The notes under the pieces are model-generated. The model did not search any database and was not told the DNA's origin. It saw only the letters and a program-made list of their open reading frames with translations. From Diploptera punctata (Eukaryota; Arthropoda; Insecta; Blattodea; Blaberidae), in NCBI GenBank assembly GCA_030220185.1, contig JASPKZ010000422.1:753001-817000 (forward strand): a stretch of 64,000 nt of DNA, in the 5' to 3' direction. Below, one piece after another: positions 22,911-34,871 of this stretch. The position numbers were made by a program, and so were the translations under genes. Position 1 is the first letter of the stretch. Every line of letters starts with the position of its first letter.

Positions 22911-23204
22911 TATACGTAAATCCTCAATTTTTCAAACGCACGAATTTCCCATCTTCAGCTATAGTTTTAATCAATTTTTGTACGAAAAGTGTTGAAAATG
23001 ATATCATTGTATCGACACACATTTCTGACATCCGTTTTAAAAATTGAATTCACAATTTCACATGGAAGTGTAATAAATTTGAGTTCAAAGTTTCTTAACA
23101 GATGTCAGAGATGTGTAGCGGTACAAGGACAATTTTGAATATCTTGTGTGACAAAATAGGTGATTATTCTGACCGTAATTCAAGCTGAGAAATCCGTGCG
23201 CTTG

Positions 23205-23400
23205 AATTTTTATGAAATTGAATTGTTAAATGAGAATATTTTCCATTGTTTTAGCAGTGACTGGCGACACGTGGGTATGGATTGCGGATCCCTAAATTTT
23301 GAAATGGCAGAAAGTTTTTGTAGTACTAAATTATTTTTGACACAGATATAACAAATTGTAAAGCACAATAAAAAGGCCTATTGGTTATTACCAAAATCAA
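23205..23400 (+). repeat. Second copy of the 20735-20965 repeat
   Basis: Aligns from gaattgttaaatgag through cctattggttatta with small deletions. No function assigned. Confidence 0.55.
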
Positions 23401-24098
23401 TCCATAACAACCATAAAACCTGAAAATCTGCGGCTGTTAATTACAAAACCAAATGTCTGAATCATGTCAATGGTTTCATAACAGTTTCTGTGAATTTCAG
23501 TCATTTTTTATAAGTGATATGGAAACAATAAAAATCGGAAAACTGGGGTTGTAGTTTAGACTTCGGTTGAGAAATCCATCCCACAGAGGACCCAGAGGAG
23601 AAAGTGGACAAGTTTCGCGCACATGCCATAAGCGGCGCTAGTGTAGAAGAACTAACGACATCTAATTTTTTTGGATTTTTTCTGGTACTAATACGAAATT
23701 CAACACCGTCTGGTGGTGAAATTATGAATTATAATTATACAACACCATCTGGTGAATAATCATGGAATTGAACTTTTATAGGAATAAATAACATTTTAAT
23801 TCATCTTAAATTATGGAATTATTTGTACCTAGCCACTCAGACCTAAATATGTTTTAAATTTTAACAGAAGGGAAGAATGGAAATAAATAAAACACGTTCA
23901 TTTATTTTCGTTTATTAAAATTTAAAAACGTGCATTATGAGCTCTTTTAAATATGTACAATTGACCTACCCCCTTATTCTCACATGCATATTTTATACCA
24001 TATTTATTACAGAACCTTAGCCATCTTTCGTTCATCTGAAATCCATTATAAAGTCACTCAACATTTTTTAATGCTTATTAGAAATGACTGTACACTAA
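23401..24098. other. No gene seen
   Basis: AT-rich; two similar short segments, caacaccgtctggtg and caacaccatctggtg, lie at 23701 and 23740. No other structure was recognised. Confidence 0.4.
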
Positions 24099-25818
24099 AG
24101 GTACGTACACATATGCGCGCCACGAACAGCGCGGCGCGCGCGCTGCTCGTGTTATGTTCGTCGAAATTATTAATTTCAACGAACCTCCTGGGATCCATAG
24201 GAAACCCACAAACCTTCAGTAGGCATTTTGCAGGCCTACACTTGGTCATTCCATGTCTCCTTATTCAATTATTTTCTTTTATCGAAACTATTTATTTTCT
24301 TCTGGATGGGATACTGAGGAATTTTTACCTTATACCACATTACATTGTCAAATAATTTCAAAACTACAATCACTTCAGAAATGTTTTAACCAATTATTGA
24401 AGTTTTATTTTTAAAAAATTGAAAAATATGAAGGAATATTAAATTTTTTTACTAAAATATGAACATTTCGCCAAAATGTTATGAATATGAAAAAAAATAT
24501 GTTGGTCTTATTTGATTCTATAGATTATAAAATGTAAATATACTCTATGGAGCAACAAAAATGTTTATAGAACGCAAAAATAGTATTATAATATATTAAT
24601 TTTAATATCAACATAAGTACAATTTACAAATGTAATACATTACAAAATTATATATAGGCCTAGTACCAGTCCTATTTTATTCTTAGGCATATTTCTCATT
24701 TGAGTGAATGTTTTAAGTAGATTGCTGTCGTTTAACAGGTCATGATCTTTTTCACAAGAATTTGTTAAATTATATTTCACACATAAAATAACTTTCAAAG
24801 TCTCAACACTCAATTGCGATTTTTTTATGTCCACACTTTATTTACCAAACAATGGTGGTCGTATCAACAATGTAAACTTTGATAAGCAGTTCTCAACAAT
24901 GATTTGTTATTATTAAAGTTTAACATTATAAAATTAACAAAAATAATATAAAACTCATTCTGGCGAAATAGCTACATGGGCGCCGAAAATATATTCCCTT
25001 TCCGTTCTCCCGCCGTTCCCTAGCTTGTCGTGCATTCTTTCCCAAAAATCGGGACTTTTTTTTAAATGACGCGGGACAAATTGTTAAAAATCTGGACTGT
25101 CCCGCCAAAATCGGGACGTCTGGTCACCTTACACAATACGCTTATTACAGGTATGTGTTTATATATTCTATTGTTTTGTGATACTTCATACATAATATTA
25201 TGAAACGAACGTGTTTAGTACACAAAAAAAAACATAACATTGAAAAAAAAACAGGCATGCTGTAACAATATTGTGAAATCATTTTTTTATTCCTTAGAGT
25301 AAAAAATATCGATAGACATCGACGTGCACATTGACCTGACGATCTTCACTATTTATTGTATCGCCAAACCAACAATACTAAGTTATGTGTCAACAATATA
25401 ACATTATTTTACTTTTCTCTCGCCGGTAGGAAAAAAGTAATTATCTTCTTCCTGCACGTATCCGGAGATATATCCATTCCTATTTCCCTCCAGGTATCTC
25501 CTTTCAATGATTTTTTTAAATGGTCCTTATGTTGAGGATCCCACAAAAATTGTTTGTTCCTATAAAGATCAATAAGTTTTAACATGTTTCCCTCTGACCA
25601 CTCCATTCTCAAATAATAATAAGGTGCGCGCCGAAAACAACGAACCTCTCAAGTACCCGTCCAAATCTAAACAGCGAACCATTAAAGTGTTCGTGGAAAA
25701 AACCGACAATGAGTGGATCGTGGTGCGCCGCATGTGCGCGGCGCGCGCGCGCACCTTAAAACCCCGTACAAATCTGACGAACATGGTGCGCGCGCGGCGC
25801 GCAAGTGTGTACGTACCT
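24099..25818. mobile_element. PIF/Harbinger-like DNA transposon
   Basis: The termini are inverted: AGGTACGTACACA at 24099 and its reverse complement ending at 25818. Both are followed inwards by CG-rich GCGCGCC-type blocks that contrast sharply with the AT-rich surroundings. A 3-bp TAA flanks both sides (24096-24098 and 25819-25821), the TWA target typical of PIF/Harbinger. At 1.72 kb it holds a MADF-like ORF but no DDE nuclease, so it is a non-autonomous derivative. The superfamily call rests on TSD length plus the MADF-type ORF. Confidence 0.7.
25409..25606 (-). CDS. MADF/SANT-like DNA-binding protein fragment of the transposon
   Basis: The frame starts at ATG (25606) with MEWSEGNMLKLI and continues LIDLYRNKQFLWD, then a K-rich stretch, TWREIG, and CRKK, the spacing and aromatic pattern of a MADF (Myb/SANT-like) domain. 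PIF/Harbinger elements commonly carry a second gene for such a Myb-like protein, which binds DNA and accompanies the nuclease. At about 65 residues only the N-terminal domain survives, and the frame then runs into unrelated sequence. Probably not functional alone. Confidence 0.6.
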   Translation of the reverse strand: MEWSEGNMLKLIDLYRNKQFLWDPQHKDHLKKSLKGDTWREIGMDISPDTCRKKIITFFLPAREK

Positions 25819-25821
25819 TAA

Positions 25822-27004
25822 TATCACTCTTCCTAACCTAACAAATCTTAGAAGTTTATCACTTCTAGTAGGTTTATCTTTGAAAATAGATTCACATTAA
25901 AAACGTAAACAAGTTTGAATTTACTTACAAATTAGAGTAAAATAAAATCAAAGTAATGCTTTTTTAACTTTCGATAATACTGTATATAATTTTTACAGTA
26001 CCGTCTACATAGAACGAAAATTTAAATTTACAAAATCCCGAGTGAACACGCCGTGTGCCTTGCATTTGTTTTAGTTAGTTGCATATTCTGTTACTACGAA
26101 ACAGCGCTACCATTGTAGTTCAAAGTAAACGATCGTAAATTTATAGATGTCACTGTACTCAGTTTTCCCTCTATTCGGTTTCTCTATGATCCATCCAATC
26201 TGCACGAGTTTTTAACCGGCCTATGGCTTGCTTCTATTCGGCTCGCGTATTCGGCAAATCGCGAAAATAATGATCATTAGATGTTTAATGTTTCCAATAG
26301 TAACAATAATTCAGGAAGTCTGACATAAAAACAATATGTACATTTTTTTGCTAAAAAACCACATAGTGTACTGATTCGTCCATCTTTTCATTTACGAGAC
26401 ATTTTAATAAACACGATTTTAATTTTTCTTTCGAGGTGGATAGGTTAAGTATTGGGGTAAAAAAATAATAACTACTTTGGAACATTTTTTCTAAAACTAT
26501 TAATTCCATTTAAAATATATTACCCGAACCTCCAGCTTAAATCTTTTACTGCTGGAAATTAGGACAAAATTGAATCGAAAGAATGCAATAAACTCCATTG
26601 GGCGACAGACTTATAAAGCGCTTGACCTACCGCCAGAATTTAACAATATATTAAATTAAATAATTGTTGTAATATGTATTAAGAATATGAAGATTGACGA
26701 CTGTGATGTTATGTAATAATGCGACACTTTCACTTGAACAGTAGCCTCCAGACTGTGCTGTAAAAAATGCGCGAATCTGTTACTGTGCAAAAAAAAAAAA
26801 TACATCTGGCAAACATAAGTGGAGTCTCGCATGTGTATTAACTGACGTATGGTTTAGCATCACCTACATATTGCATGACATTGGACATTTTGAATCTGCA
26901 CTCCTTATCGTTTGGGCCTAGCTTTGATACCTGAAGAATAATGAAATTTCCGTTCGACACTTTATAATCAAATACACTTAGCTTAGATCTCCGAATAACA
27001 AAAA
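25822..27004. other. No gene seen
   Basis: AT-rich unassigned DNA; no ORF with recognisable motifs. Confidence 0.45.
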
Positions 27005-27225
27005 TCTAATTTCGCGCTGTTAGTTGATTTCATGATCCTGAGTATGGGTTCCTTCGAAATGGAATTAAAATCGTGGGTCCCGTATCATAGACTTCTGGCA
27101 CTTAACATAATCTCAAGCCTGAAAGAGTGACCTTTGGTCAAAACTTGTCGGCCCTGTCACGCCCATTTTGAATTACAACGCCAATGACCTGGGCTGTTAA
27201 TAGTGTCGTTAAATAAAATAATATA
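27005..27225 (+). mobile_element. SINE-D copy
   Basis: Contains ctgagtatgggttccttcg.aa, cacgcccattttgaattaca, and the terminal taatag…gtcgttaaataaa block shared with 39520-39805. The head is only partly present. Confidence 0.55.
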
Positions 27226-27302
27226 AAATGTTGATGTAACCACTTCACTGCTCTAGTTTAGTAAAAAAAAAATGCAAGCAACAGCTAATCTGCTGTTACC
27301 TA

Positions 27303-27535
27303 CCTACTTAATTAACAAATTCGCTGGGACTATCGAACACAGAGGTTTTATGGCCGCGGACATAAGCTCTCTGTACATCCCTCTTTCAAGCTAATATTTT
27401 TCCAATCATTTCCTGTATAATTTACGTTCCTGAAATCATGGTTAGTACTACTCATTCATCGCTTTCCCTCTAGCAACTCTACAAGAAATGTTGATGCCTT
27501 CTTTCATTCCCCATTCGTGCCACAGTCTACAAGTT
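27303..27535 (-). mobile_element. RTE-A LINE 3' fragment, diverged
   Basis: Follows the RTE-A 3' end (gggactatcgaac, atggccgcggacataagctc, tcctgtataatttac) with many substitutions and small gaps, so it is an old copy. Confidence 0.7.
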
Positions 27536-27697
27536 CTAACTGATCTAGCAGCATTTAAATCAAGCGTCATGTCTCTATCGTTACAATGAATAGGTTTACA
27601 ATAAATTATTTCAGTTCACAAATTTTTGCGCTTGGTTTATTGTTAAATACCGTCCATAATTTAGTATAATAATTTCCGATTTTAATCGTGTACTTTA

Positions 27698-28010
27698 TTC
27701 TAGCTTTCCATAGTTCAACAGGCTTGTTAGGGCCTTGACTTACAAGGCAACTACTGGCTTCAAACCCCCCACATGCTAAATAGAATGGTGAACGATCATC
27801 CTGCCAATATAAGGGGTAACATGACAGCATGTGGGATCCCGCCTTTTTAGCATTTTTTCCACCTGAAGTAACTACTTGTTTCTACCCAAATTCCCCTAGA
27901 TGCAGAGTGGGCAATCGATCCCATGCACCGTTTGAAATTCCACGAGAAAAATTATTTTCTAGTGGGAATTAAAATCAGATGCGTCCCGTACTCTGCGCCG
28001 ACCGACGATA
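27698..28010. repeat. SINE-F-like repeat
   Basis: Shares tacccaaattcccc, ggcaatcgatcc and attccac.agaaaa with 20052-20290 and 44745-44905. Not recognised further. Confidence 0.4.
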
Positions 28011-28344
28011 TTTTAGTGCGGGATTTATTCTAGCTTTAGCACGATTCAAATATAATTTCTTAATTTGCAAGTTTAATCGTTGAATTGTGTTATCGTAAGT
28101 TTGGTTTAATTCAGCAGTAAGCAAGGAAGTAATAATTGCACATTTAAGCATTTTACTGGAAACATCGCTGACATGGATTATGGTGACAGAGATGAAAATA
28201 ATGGCTTATCAATACATTTCTTTTTATAACTTAGTAGTGAAATTGAAACAGAAATGCTAGGTCTAATAGGAAATATTAACTTTAAATCTTACTGTACATT
28301 AATTTATTGCAATTTCTCCAATCAAATAGTAATCAGTAGTTAAT

Positions 28345-28610
28345 ATTTTATTTAACGACGTTCATTAACAACTAACACCGTTAATGTTGGAATACAAACC
28401 TGGGTGTGGAAGAATCTACAGTTTTTGTTCAATGACTCCTATTTAAGATTGAGGTTCTTTTCCGTTCAATAAATCTACGATACGGGATCAACGGCCTTAC
28501 TTTCTTTCGAAAGAAACCCATACTCAGGATTTTTACGCCTTTAAAATCCATCAACACGACCAGGTTTGAATCCGAGAACTTGGTAACCGCTAGTCCTTCA
28601 TCAAGTATTT
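28345..28610 (-). mobile_element. SINE-D copy
   Basis: Inverted relative to 39520-39805: tttaacgacgtt at the start, the ttcgaaagaaacccatactc block, and a head ending at about 28610 with ggtttgaatcc as box B and ggtaaccgctagt as the box A side. Confidence 0.6.
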
Positions 28611-29023
28611 AGTCAAATCAATGAAATTTAAAGTAACGTTAAGAAAAAACAAAATTTGTAGCTCCCTATAATATAAATATAACCATAAATCGTTATAGAA
28701 TTGGTTTTAAGGCCTTTAAATTAACTCTGTGCCCTCTGTTACTTATTCCAATATATTCACCAAGTTCGCATAATGCTAAGTAGGGCCTAGGTGACATAAT
28801 TTACTGCTCAATTGAGCATGTCTTAGGATTATGTTCCACCTAAATCATATGCCACACACACTTTTTTTTGTTACATCCTTAATCGCTATAGTTGAGTAAT
28901 TTATTAATATTAGAACAGTGATAAATATGATTAAAAATAGAATAAAGCTAAGTAATTTCGAGATACTTGTTATATCGTGATATGCCGGGTTAAAAATCAA
29001 GAAATCAAATTTTAAATTACCAG

Positions 29024-29125
29024 CCACCAGGCAAGAGATCTTTGGGCAGACCCTTCAAACGTTGGATTGAGACCGTAACAGACCACTAGATCTATCACAT
29101 AAAATGAAGAAGAAGAAAATCAAGA
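29024..29125 (+). pseudogene. LINE C-terminus fragment with GAA-rich tail
   Basis: The plus frame reads QPPGKRSLGRPFKRWIETV then TDH and a stop (about 29025-29089), matching the GKR.LGRP..RW C-terminal signature of APE-type LINE proteins. It is followed by an aagaagaagaaaa tail. The fragment differs from RTE-A and from the 1814-3885 element, so it is a third LINE family. Confidence 0.6.
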
Positions 29126-29230
29126 AACAAATAGCTCCACTACTACTTTTAAGAAAGTTTTTATTTTGTAATATACCGGGATAAAAAAATAGCGCTGTAA
29201 GTGTAGATTTTTTTGCATATACTGTAAAGG

Positions 29231-29482
29231 TAAGGTGGTCCCACTACAGGCGTTACGAAATTAAAACTCCCATATTTCTAGACAATCGGCATGAGATGTC
29301 AGTCGGGTGATGGCCGCTTTTACCCCCAGAACATACGTCTGGTACTAATTTTCGTTAGAGGCTGACCCCAGGACCAAGGTGCCGACAGAAGGTTTTGACC
29401 AGTTCTAAAATACTGACCACATGGAGAATCGAACCTGCCTTGTAGCATTTGCATTGACTAACTACACTATGGTGCCCTGCAG
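29231..29482 (-). mobile_element. SINE-A copy, diverged
   Basis: Follows SINE-A with internal gaps: tctagacaatcggcatgaga, ctggtactaattttcgttag, and a tRNA-like head ending near gtgccc at 29482. Confidence 0.7.
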
Positions 29483-29860
29483 TTACTTTAGATGGCATAA
29501 TATGTTGTATCAATATAAATTAACAAATAGAGAAATCACAGCTAATATCATTGGCTAGAAGTCAAAGGGATAATATATAAAAGGAAGATTCAAAGATTAT
29601 ACGGAAAGATGAAATAGATTAATGACATTGGAGATAATTGGAGGAGAAAGATGATAGTGATGGCTTCAGGAAAACCATGTAAAGTAAGATGACAATATGA
29701 CTCCTGTTAAGTTGGTCTTCCGGGCTGAATGATCGTGGTCCTGTTTTGTTGAAACTGTTTCGTCTACTACTGCGGTAGACATCCTCAGGATATTCTGCGT
29801 GCTCTCTATGAACTCCTTAACAGTCAAGACACCGCCCGTTGAAAGCCTACAATTCTATAA

Positions 29861-30024
29861 CTTACTTACTTACTCATTGGCACTATCGAACCCGCAGGTT
29901 CATGGCCACGCGGACATAAGCTCTCCATACATCCATATCCTGAGCCAATGCTTTCTAATCATTCCCTGTATAATCTACTTCCCTCAAATCATAGTTAATG
30001 TTGTTCTCCCACCTCATTCTTGGT
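29861..30024 (-). mobile_element. RTE-A LINE 3' fragment with 14-bp TSD
   Basis: Flanked by ctacaattctataa at 29847-29860 and 30025-30038. Up to the first two bases of the right copy could be RTE-A sequence (ggtctac), so the TSD is 12-14 bp. High identity to RTE-A, hence relatively young. Confidence 0.85.
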
Positions 30025-30231
30025 CTACAATTCTATAATAACAATATAATTAATGGAGTCAGGCGTAATTTTGCGGAAAGTCATAACATATAAAATAAAA
30101 TAATATAGCCTACCTTAGTTATTGTACAAATGTGCGTCTCATATTGTTTACAGACTTTCAGCGGAATGATCCCGAAAGTATAGGCCTCTTGTTTTATTTT
30201 GATTTTGTGTAGATTAACAAATAAAGTACAT

Positions 30232-30400
30232 ACTAAATCATTGGCACTGTCGAACCCAGATGTTCATGGTTTTCCCTCCCCATTCTTGGTTCTCCTACTG
30301 GACGATTACACTCTTGTTTTCCTGGAGTTTCCATGCCCCTCTTTCCTTCTTCATTCGTGCCACATATCCTGCCCATCGCAGTATACAATATTTAACTCTT
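30232..30400 (-). mobile_element. RTE-A LINE fragment with internal deletion
   Basis: Starts with the 3' terminal block (cattggcactgtcgaaccc) and then jumps about 100 bp to ttttccctcc..cattcttggt. The rest follows the RTE-A C-terminal coding region. Confidence 0.65.
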
Positions 30401-30429
30401 ATAGTGTTTTAAAGTGTTTGAATTGGATT

Positions 30430-30500
30430 CGCCTGGTAGTGTAATGGATATCACGCTGAGGTACAGACTCAGAGATCCGGGTTCGAATCCCGTCCAGGCA
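30430..30500 (+). tRNA. tRNA-like sequence, Val-like D arm, anticodon-position ACA
   Basis: Box A (TAGTGTAATGG) and box B (GGTTCGAATCC) are intact, and a T-run follows within a few bases, so Pol III transcription is plausible. The acceptor stem pairs at six positions (GCCTGG with CCAGGC). The anticodon arm is CTGAG-GTACAGA-CTCAG, placing ACA at positions 34-36. The D arm resembles tRNA-Val but the anticodon does not. The T stem has a mismatch, as if one base were lost. It may be a tRNA-derived repeat and not a working tRNA. Confidence 0.45.
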
Positions 30501-30725
30501 TTTATTTTTCTTATCGTACCATATTAAGCTTGCATTGCTCAATGTTAAACATTTAATTATAACATCTATAAAGCGTCACTGCTATAAGGTAAAAAATATT
30601 CTCTTTAATTTGCTTACTTGTTATAGTCAGCTACTAGATGACAGTGAAGACCAAGTTCTCGTGACATCTAGTAATAATGGAGAATATAATACATATATAA
30701 GAAAAATAAGTGTTTGAATTGGATT

Positions 30726-30791
30726 CGCCTGGTAGTGTAATGGATATCACGCTGAGGTACAGACTCAGAGATCCGGGTTCGAATCCCGGCA
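30726..30791 (+). pseudogene. tRNA-like sequence, 3' acceptor strand deleted
   Basis: Identical to 30430-30492, but about five bases of the 3' acceptor strand are missing (…cccggca). Here the T stem CCGGG/CCCGG is perfect, so this copy preserves a base lost from the other. Confidence 0.6.
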
Positions 30792-30846
30792 TTTATTTTT
30801 CTTATCATACCATATTAAGCTTGCATTGCTCGATGTTAAACATTTA

Positions 30847-30884
<38 letters not shown>

Positions 30885-30891
30885 CCGATTG

Positions 30892-31949
30892 AATTACGAT
30901 TATGTATTTTGAATTTAGTAAGATAAGTAAATGGCTAGCTAGTTGTGTACCTACATTGATTCCAGTGGCATGTATTCAATAGACGCAAGGTACGCATTGC
31001 TTACCCAGGCCCAAAAAAAATAAAAAATTGAAACATCATTGAAATAATCAGTATTGATTAACATAAAATTTCAATGCAATTTAAAAATAATATTAGTGAC
31101 GTGGTCATTATTTGTGTAGTCAATTTGTTCCACCTAGCTCCCCAGCTATAAACCACTCTTGCTCCACACGAGAAGCAAGGAGCCGCTCGGATGTGATCGT
31201 GTGTTGTCGTAAGTTTTCGTTGAGTAATCTGAGGTCCCGCAGTTTCAAAAGTGCGGGACTTGATGAGTAGTGGAAACTTATTTTAAATATAGTTTTTACA
31301 TTTTAAATTAAGCTTGTGTTCTTACAATTCTCGACAGTATTGTCGTGTATATATTGAAGTGTTATAGTTAAGATAGTGCTATTATAGTATAAATATATGA
31401 ACATTACTTTAATAATGGAAATTACATATGTGATATGGCTGGAAGGTAAGCACTTCAGCTTCTTGCGTACAGCAGTGCTGAAAATATGGAAGCTCACAAT
31501 CAGTCCGGGCAAGACAGTGGACAAAGAGCATGTGACTGTAATACGTAACTTTGACTAGCACGTGTTCGAAGATATGAAATGAGTAATACAAAGTGGTAGT
31601 CTTAATTTTGAATTAAATAAGGCGTTTCAAGTAGCAACTTTATAATAACGAGTGATTAACAGGGTGTCCTCGTGCGCAAAATATGTATTATTGGACATGT
31701 TTTCTGTTTAATAACGAAAGATCTCTATGGAACAGTGCGGGTTATTGTGACATGGAAAACATACATAAAGTCATTAAAAAGCATAGTCTGTCTAAAAAAA
31801 TCATTTGCTGTCCATTATAAATGCAAAAGTCTTCGGTTAAGTCGAGAATTGAACATATGTTGAACTATCAGAAAAAAAAATTGGGATTTGCAACTCAATA
31901 ATCTTGTAAGAAAAAATAGAGACATAATGAAACGCTTCATCGATGTAGT
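30892..31949. other. No gene seen
   Basis: No domain-bearing ORF. Sequence just upstream of the hAT-like relic could include more of that element, but I cannot show it. Confidence 0.4.
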
Positions 31950-32575
31950 TTTTCTTGTCAGAGTAAGAGATATCATGACGCGACTCTATCAATAAATACA
32001 ATTACGTTGATCTCGTGAAATTACTCAGTGAATGTGACGAGAAACTGAAGTACCATTTAGAACATTCTACGAGATTTACAGGAAAGTCAAATTTAATCCA
32101 GAATGGTCTAATCCGTCCATACCAAACGTATTAATGGGCAGATCAAAGAGGGAGATCAATGAATCAAACTTTATTTGCATTGTTCCAGATGAGGCAACAG
32201 ACATAAGTAATTTCTCTCAGCTGTCTCCTGTACTTCGGCACGTCATCGACGGTGGCCAAGTACATGAACGATTATTAGGATCCATTAACGTTTCTGATGA
32301 TAGAACAGCCGAGGCATTATACAAGATGTGGTTCAACTGATTCATTATTTGTGAGAAGGAACTTATTGCACAAAGTTACGTGGAGCACTGTTGTCGTGAC
32401 CTGGCCCTCGGGTAGATCAGACAATTTGAAGGTAGGATTCGTTGTGAGTCCAAGAACTCCAGTGAATGCAGAACTTGATTTAATATATTTATTAAAGACG
32501 ATGATTAAAAAGTTACAATATTGTGTCTCTAACTGTCATAGAGACGAGGTCGGAACCATGAAGAATAAGCCCTGA
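31950..32575 (+). pseudogene. hAT-like transposase relic (DUF4371 region)
   Basis: Translation in shifting frames gives KLLSECDEKLKYHLEHSTRF and SNLIQNGLI (about 32015-32105), then VPDEATDISNFSQLSPVLRH and SDDRTAEALYKMW (32134-32337), followed after a frameshift by a short SGRSDNLKVG stretch. The block DE.TDIS...QLS with the downstream SDDRTAEAL element is typical of the DUF4371 domain in hAT-type / ZMYM-like transposases. At least three frameshifts are present and most of the RNase-H catalytic region is absent. No terminal repeats were identified. Confidence 0.65.
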
Positions 32576-34340
32576 TGCCAAGGGCATCAGCCGTTATAAA
32601 CCCTCTGATAAGCGGGCGTGGCATGGACGCTGAGTTGGAATGTTTCCAAATAAGGACATATCTCTTCCTCATTTCCAAATAAGGACATATCTCTTCTAAA
32701 GTTACGTATGAAGACTGGAATTTTCCAGCCATGTTATCTTACTGTATTCAACTAGGGGATGGAGAGTAATCTTATCTTGACTCGACGCCCCTGTATTAGA
32801 CTGGGGGATGGTGAGTAATATTATCCAAACTCAACGCCCTTGCCTGTTTCAACTTGAATATCCACATGTAATTATTATTATATATTAGAGTGTCCAGTAC
32901 GCAATTTCCCTTCATAATATAATGTAAATACATTCTGATTGTTAATTCAATACTTTAATATATATATGGATTCTATGCTATTGGCTAACAGTGCAATAAT
33001 TAATTAGTATATGCGGTAATAATGCTACAGCCAGCACACTGTCATGGCAAGTCAGTTGAATGAACTGCAATCGAAGGTGAAAAACACTTCCAAATGCAGT
33101 TTTCGTTCATTACTACGTCCATCGACAGAATTTAATATTATTCTAATCCGTGACCGTCATTGATGAATGCATTTTTTTTCGTACTTTGAATAGACTAGCT
33201 GCTACCTCTTCAAAATCAACCAAAAGAACGCGGGTTCTTGATGAAAAATTAACAAACAGTTGACAAGAATGTCTTTGACGCGGTAAAATTACAGTCCTCA
33301 TTTGGTTGGAACAGTACATGAGCATCGGGATGTGCTAATTTCTGTCTTTGGAAAAATTGCGAATCCAGATGAGAACATTGGGATCAAGAAGCCTATATGG
33401 CTGCCTATGGGTTTTTAATTACAATGCAAGATTTTTATTTCAATTTTATATTAAATACATTTGTTAATATTTTCCTTGTAACTGACGTTTGTTTGGTATA
33501 CTGCAAGCAAAAATTCACGATATTGATTACTGCATAAATAAAGTAAAATAATTGAAAAAAAAATCCTAGAAAACAAACGGGAAGAATTTGAAATTTTGAA
33601 CAAATATGAAAAAAAAAAAAAAACGAACTTCAGGTGAAACTTTTGACACCAACACAAAATACAGACAAATGTATGCACACATTTTTGATACTATATTGGG
33701 TCAAATAAATTATAGATTCAGTAATTTAGATTGATTATTACTTTTAGAACATTTGAATGTGAAAAATTTCGACAAGTATACTCTCTGTTTTTCGGTAATT
33801 CCATTTTAGTCACTAGAAAACAGCTATGTAATACATATAAGGTAATTAAAATTTTAGAGGGAATTAAATTGAAAAGGGAGTAAGTGCCAAAATCCAAAAG
33901 AAACTCATTTCCTCTCCATGACTTTGGAAACGGTAAATACGATCTTTCAGAAAAAAAGTTTCCTAAATCTGGCACCTACTCCAAAATTGCTTACCCTAAA
34001 AAAATATCCAATACGCGCCACTGATTGATTCATATAGCACATACACTACATCTCGAGATTACTTCCCCGCCCAAAGTAATGGAATGTTTTTTTTTCTGAA
34101 GGGGACTATCCATTCCCACTGTGAAATGGATCGTAGAATTATTTCAACATGGTACGGATAGGTTTTTGAATCAACCAATAATTGTGCGATTATTCAGAAC
34201 TAGAGTTGCGGAGGAAAAACAGATAGAAGTGAAGGGAGAAAAAGTTAAAAGTTGGTCCTTGTGAAAGAATGATTATGATGTTCACCTCTGATTACAAAAT
34301 TTGCGGACATAAACTCGGACGAGATCGATGGATTTTGGGT
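32576..34340. other. No gene; short local duplications
   Basis: A near-perfect tandem at 32646-32696 (tttccaaataaggacatatc twice) and a diverged pair, ggggatggagagtaatctta / ggggatggtgagtaatatta, at 32755 and 32803. Two outward copies of gtgcc…actcc near 33880-33985 form a loose inverted repeat. No coding content. Confidence 0.5.
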
Positions 34341-34871
34341 GACTATTTAACTCATGTCCCAAATGGGACTCAATGGCGTTTCAATGAGTTCTGTTTTACA
34401 ACCAATCAGATTCGTGTTTCACGAAATATTTATCAGTGTAATAATTACCATATTAAAGAAGGCTCCTCCTTTTTAATATTCTGAACAGGTCTGACCATTA
34501 TTTTGCAGTGACTGAGCCTGTGAGAAATACGGCTACCAGATTGTATATATAGTGCATGAATGTCAACACATGCCGCATGCGGGAGTTAATATAAAAACAT
34601 TTGTAGCAATTGATTATACCACAAAAAAAAACCACTGTTTGCACTTTCTTATATGTATTTTTCCCAGGTAACAATCCAGAAAAATATAATTGTCATATTT
34701 ACATCATACGACATCAGAAATGAATTAATATACAGTTTGATGTGTTTCATTTTTTCTCAACTAGAGAGCATTTTTACAATATTGCGTTCCTTTGGCAATA
34801 AATAGTATGATCTGGTTGCAGTGATAAACAAAAGAAGCAGATGAAGCGTACCTATCGTTTCTCATTTGTTT
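34341..34871 (+). repeat. GACTATTTAA-family element, 3'-truncated
   Basis: Starts gactatttaactcatgtccc. Belongs to the same subtype as 59218-59965 (shared acatgccgcatgcgggagtt). It ends around cgtttctcatttgttt and lacks the hairpin end. Confidence 0.8.

Larger units (their letters stand above)
30414..30857 (+). repeat. Direct duplication (296-bp offset) containing tRNA-like sequences
   Basis: The blocks at 30414-30561 and 30710-30857 are nearly identical (gtgtttgaattggattcgcc … gttaaacatttaattata), each centred on a tRNA-like sequence. The second is followed by (TA)n at about 30855-30884. Confidence 0.8.

Noticed and set aside
24058..24355. ORFs in both directions across the left end of the same element
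   Set aside because: Composition effect of the GC-rich TIR; no domain and no conservation with known transposase.
25624..25821. Plus-strand ORF rich in Arg and Ala
   Set aside because: It is the CG-rich inverted terminus of the Harbinger-like element read in frame; the matching minus ORF at 24058-24249 has the same cause.
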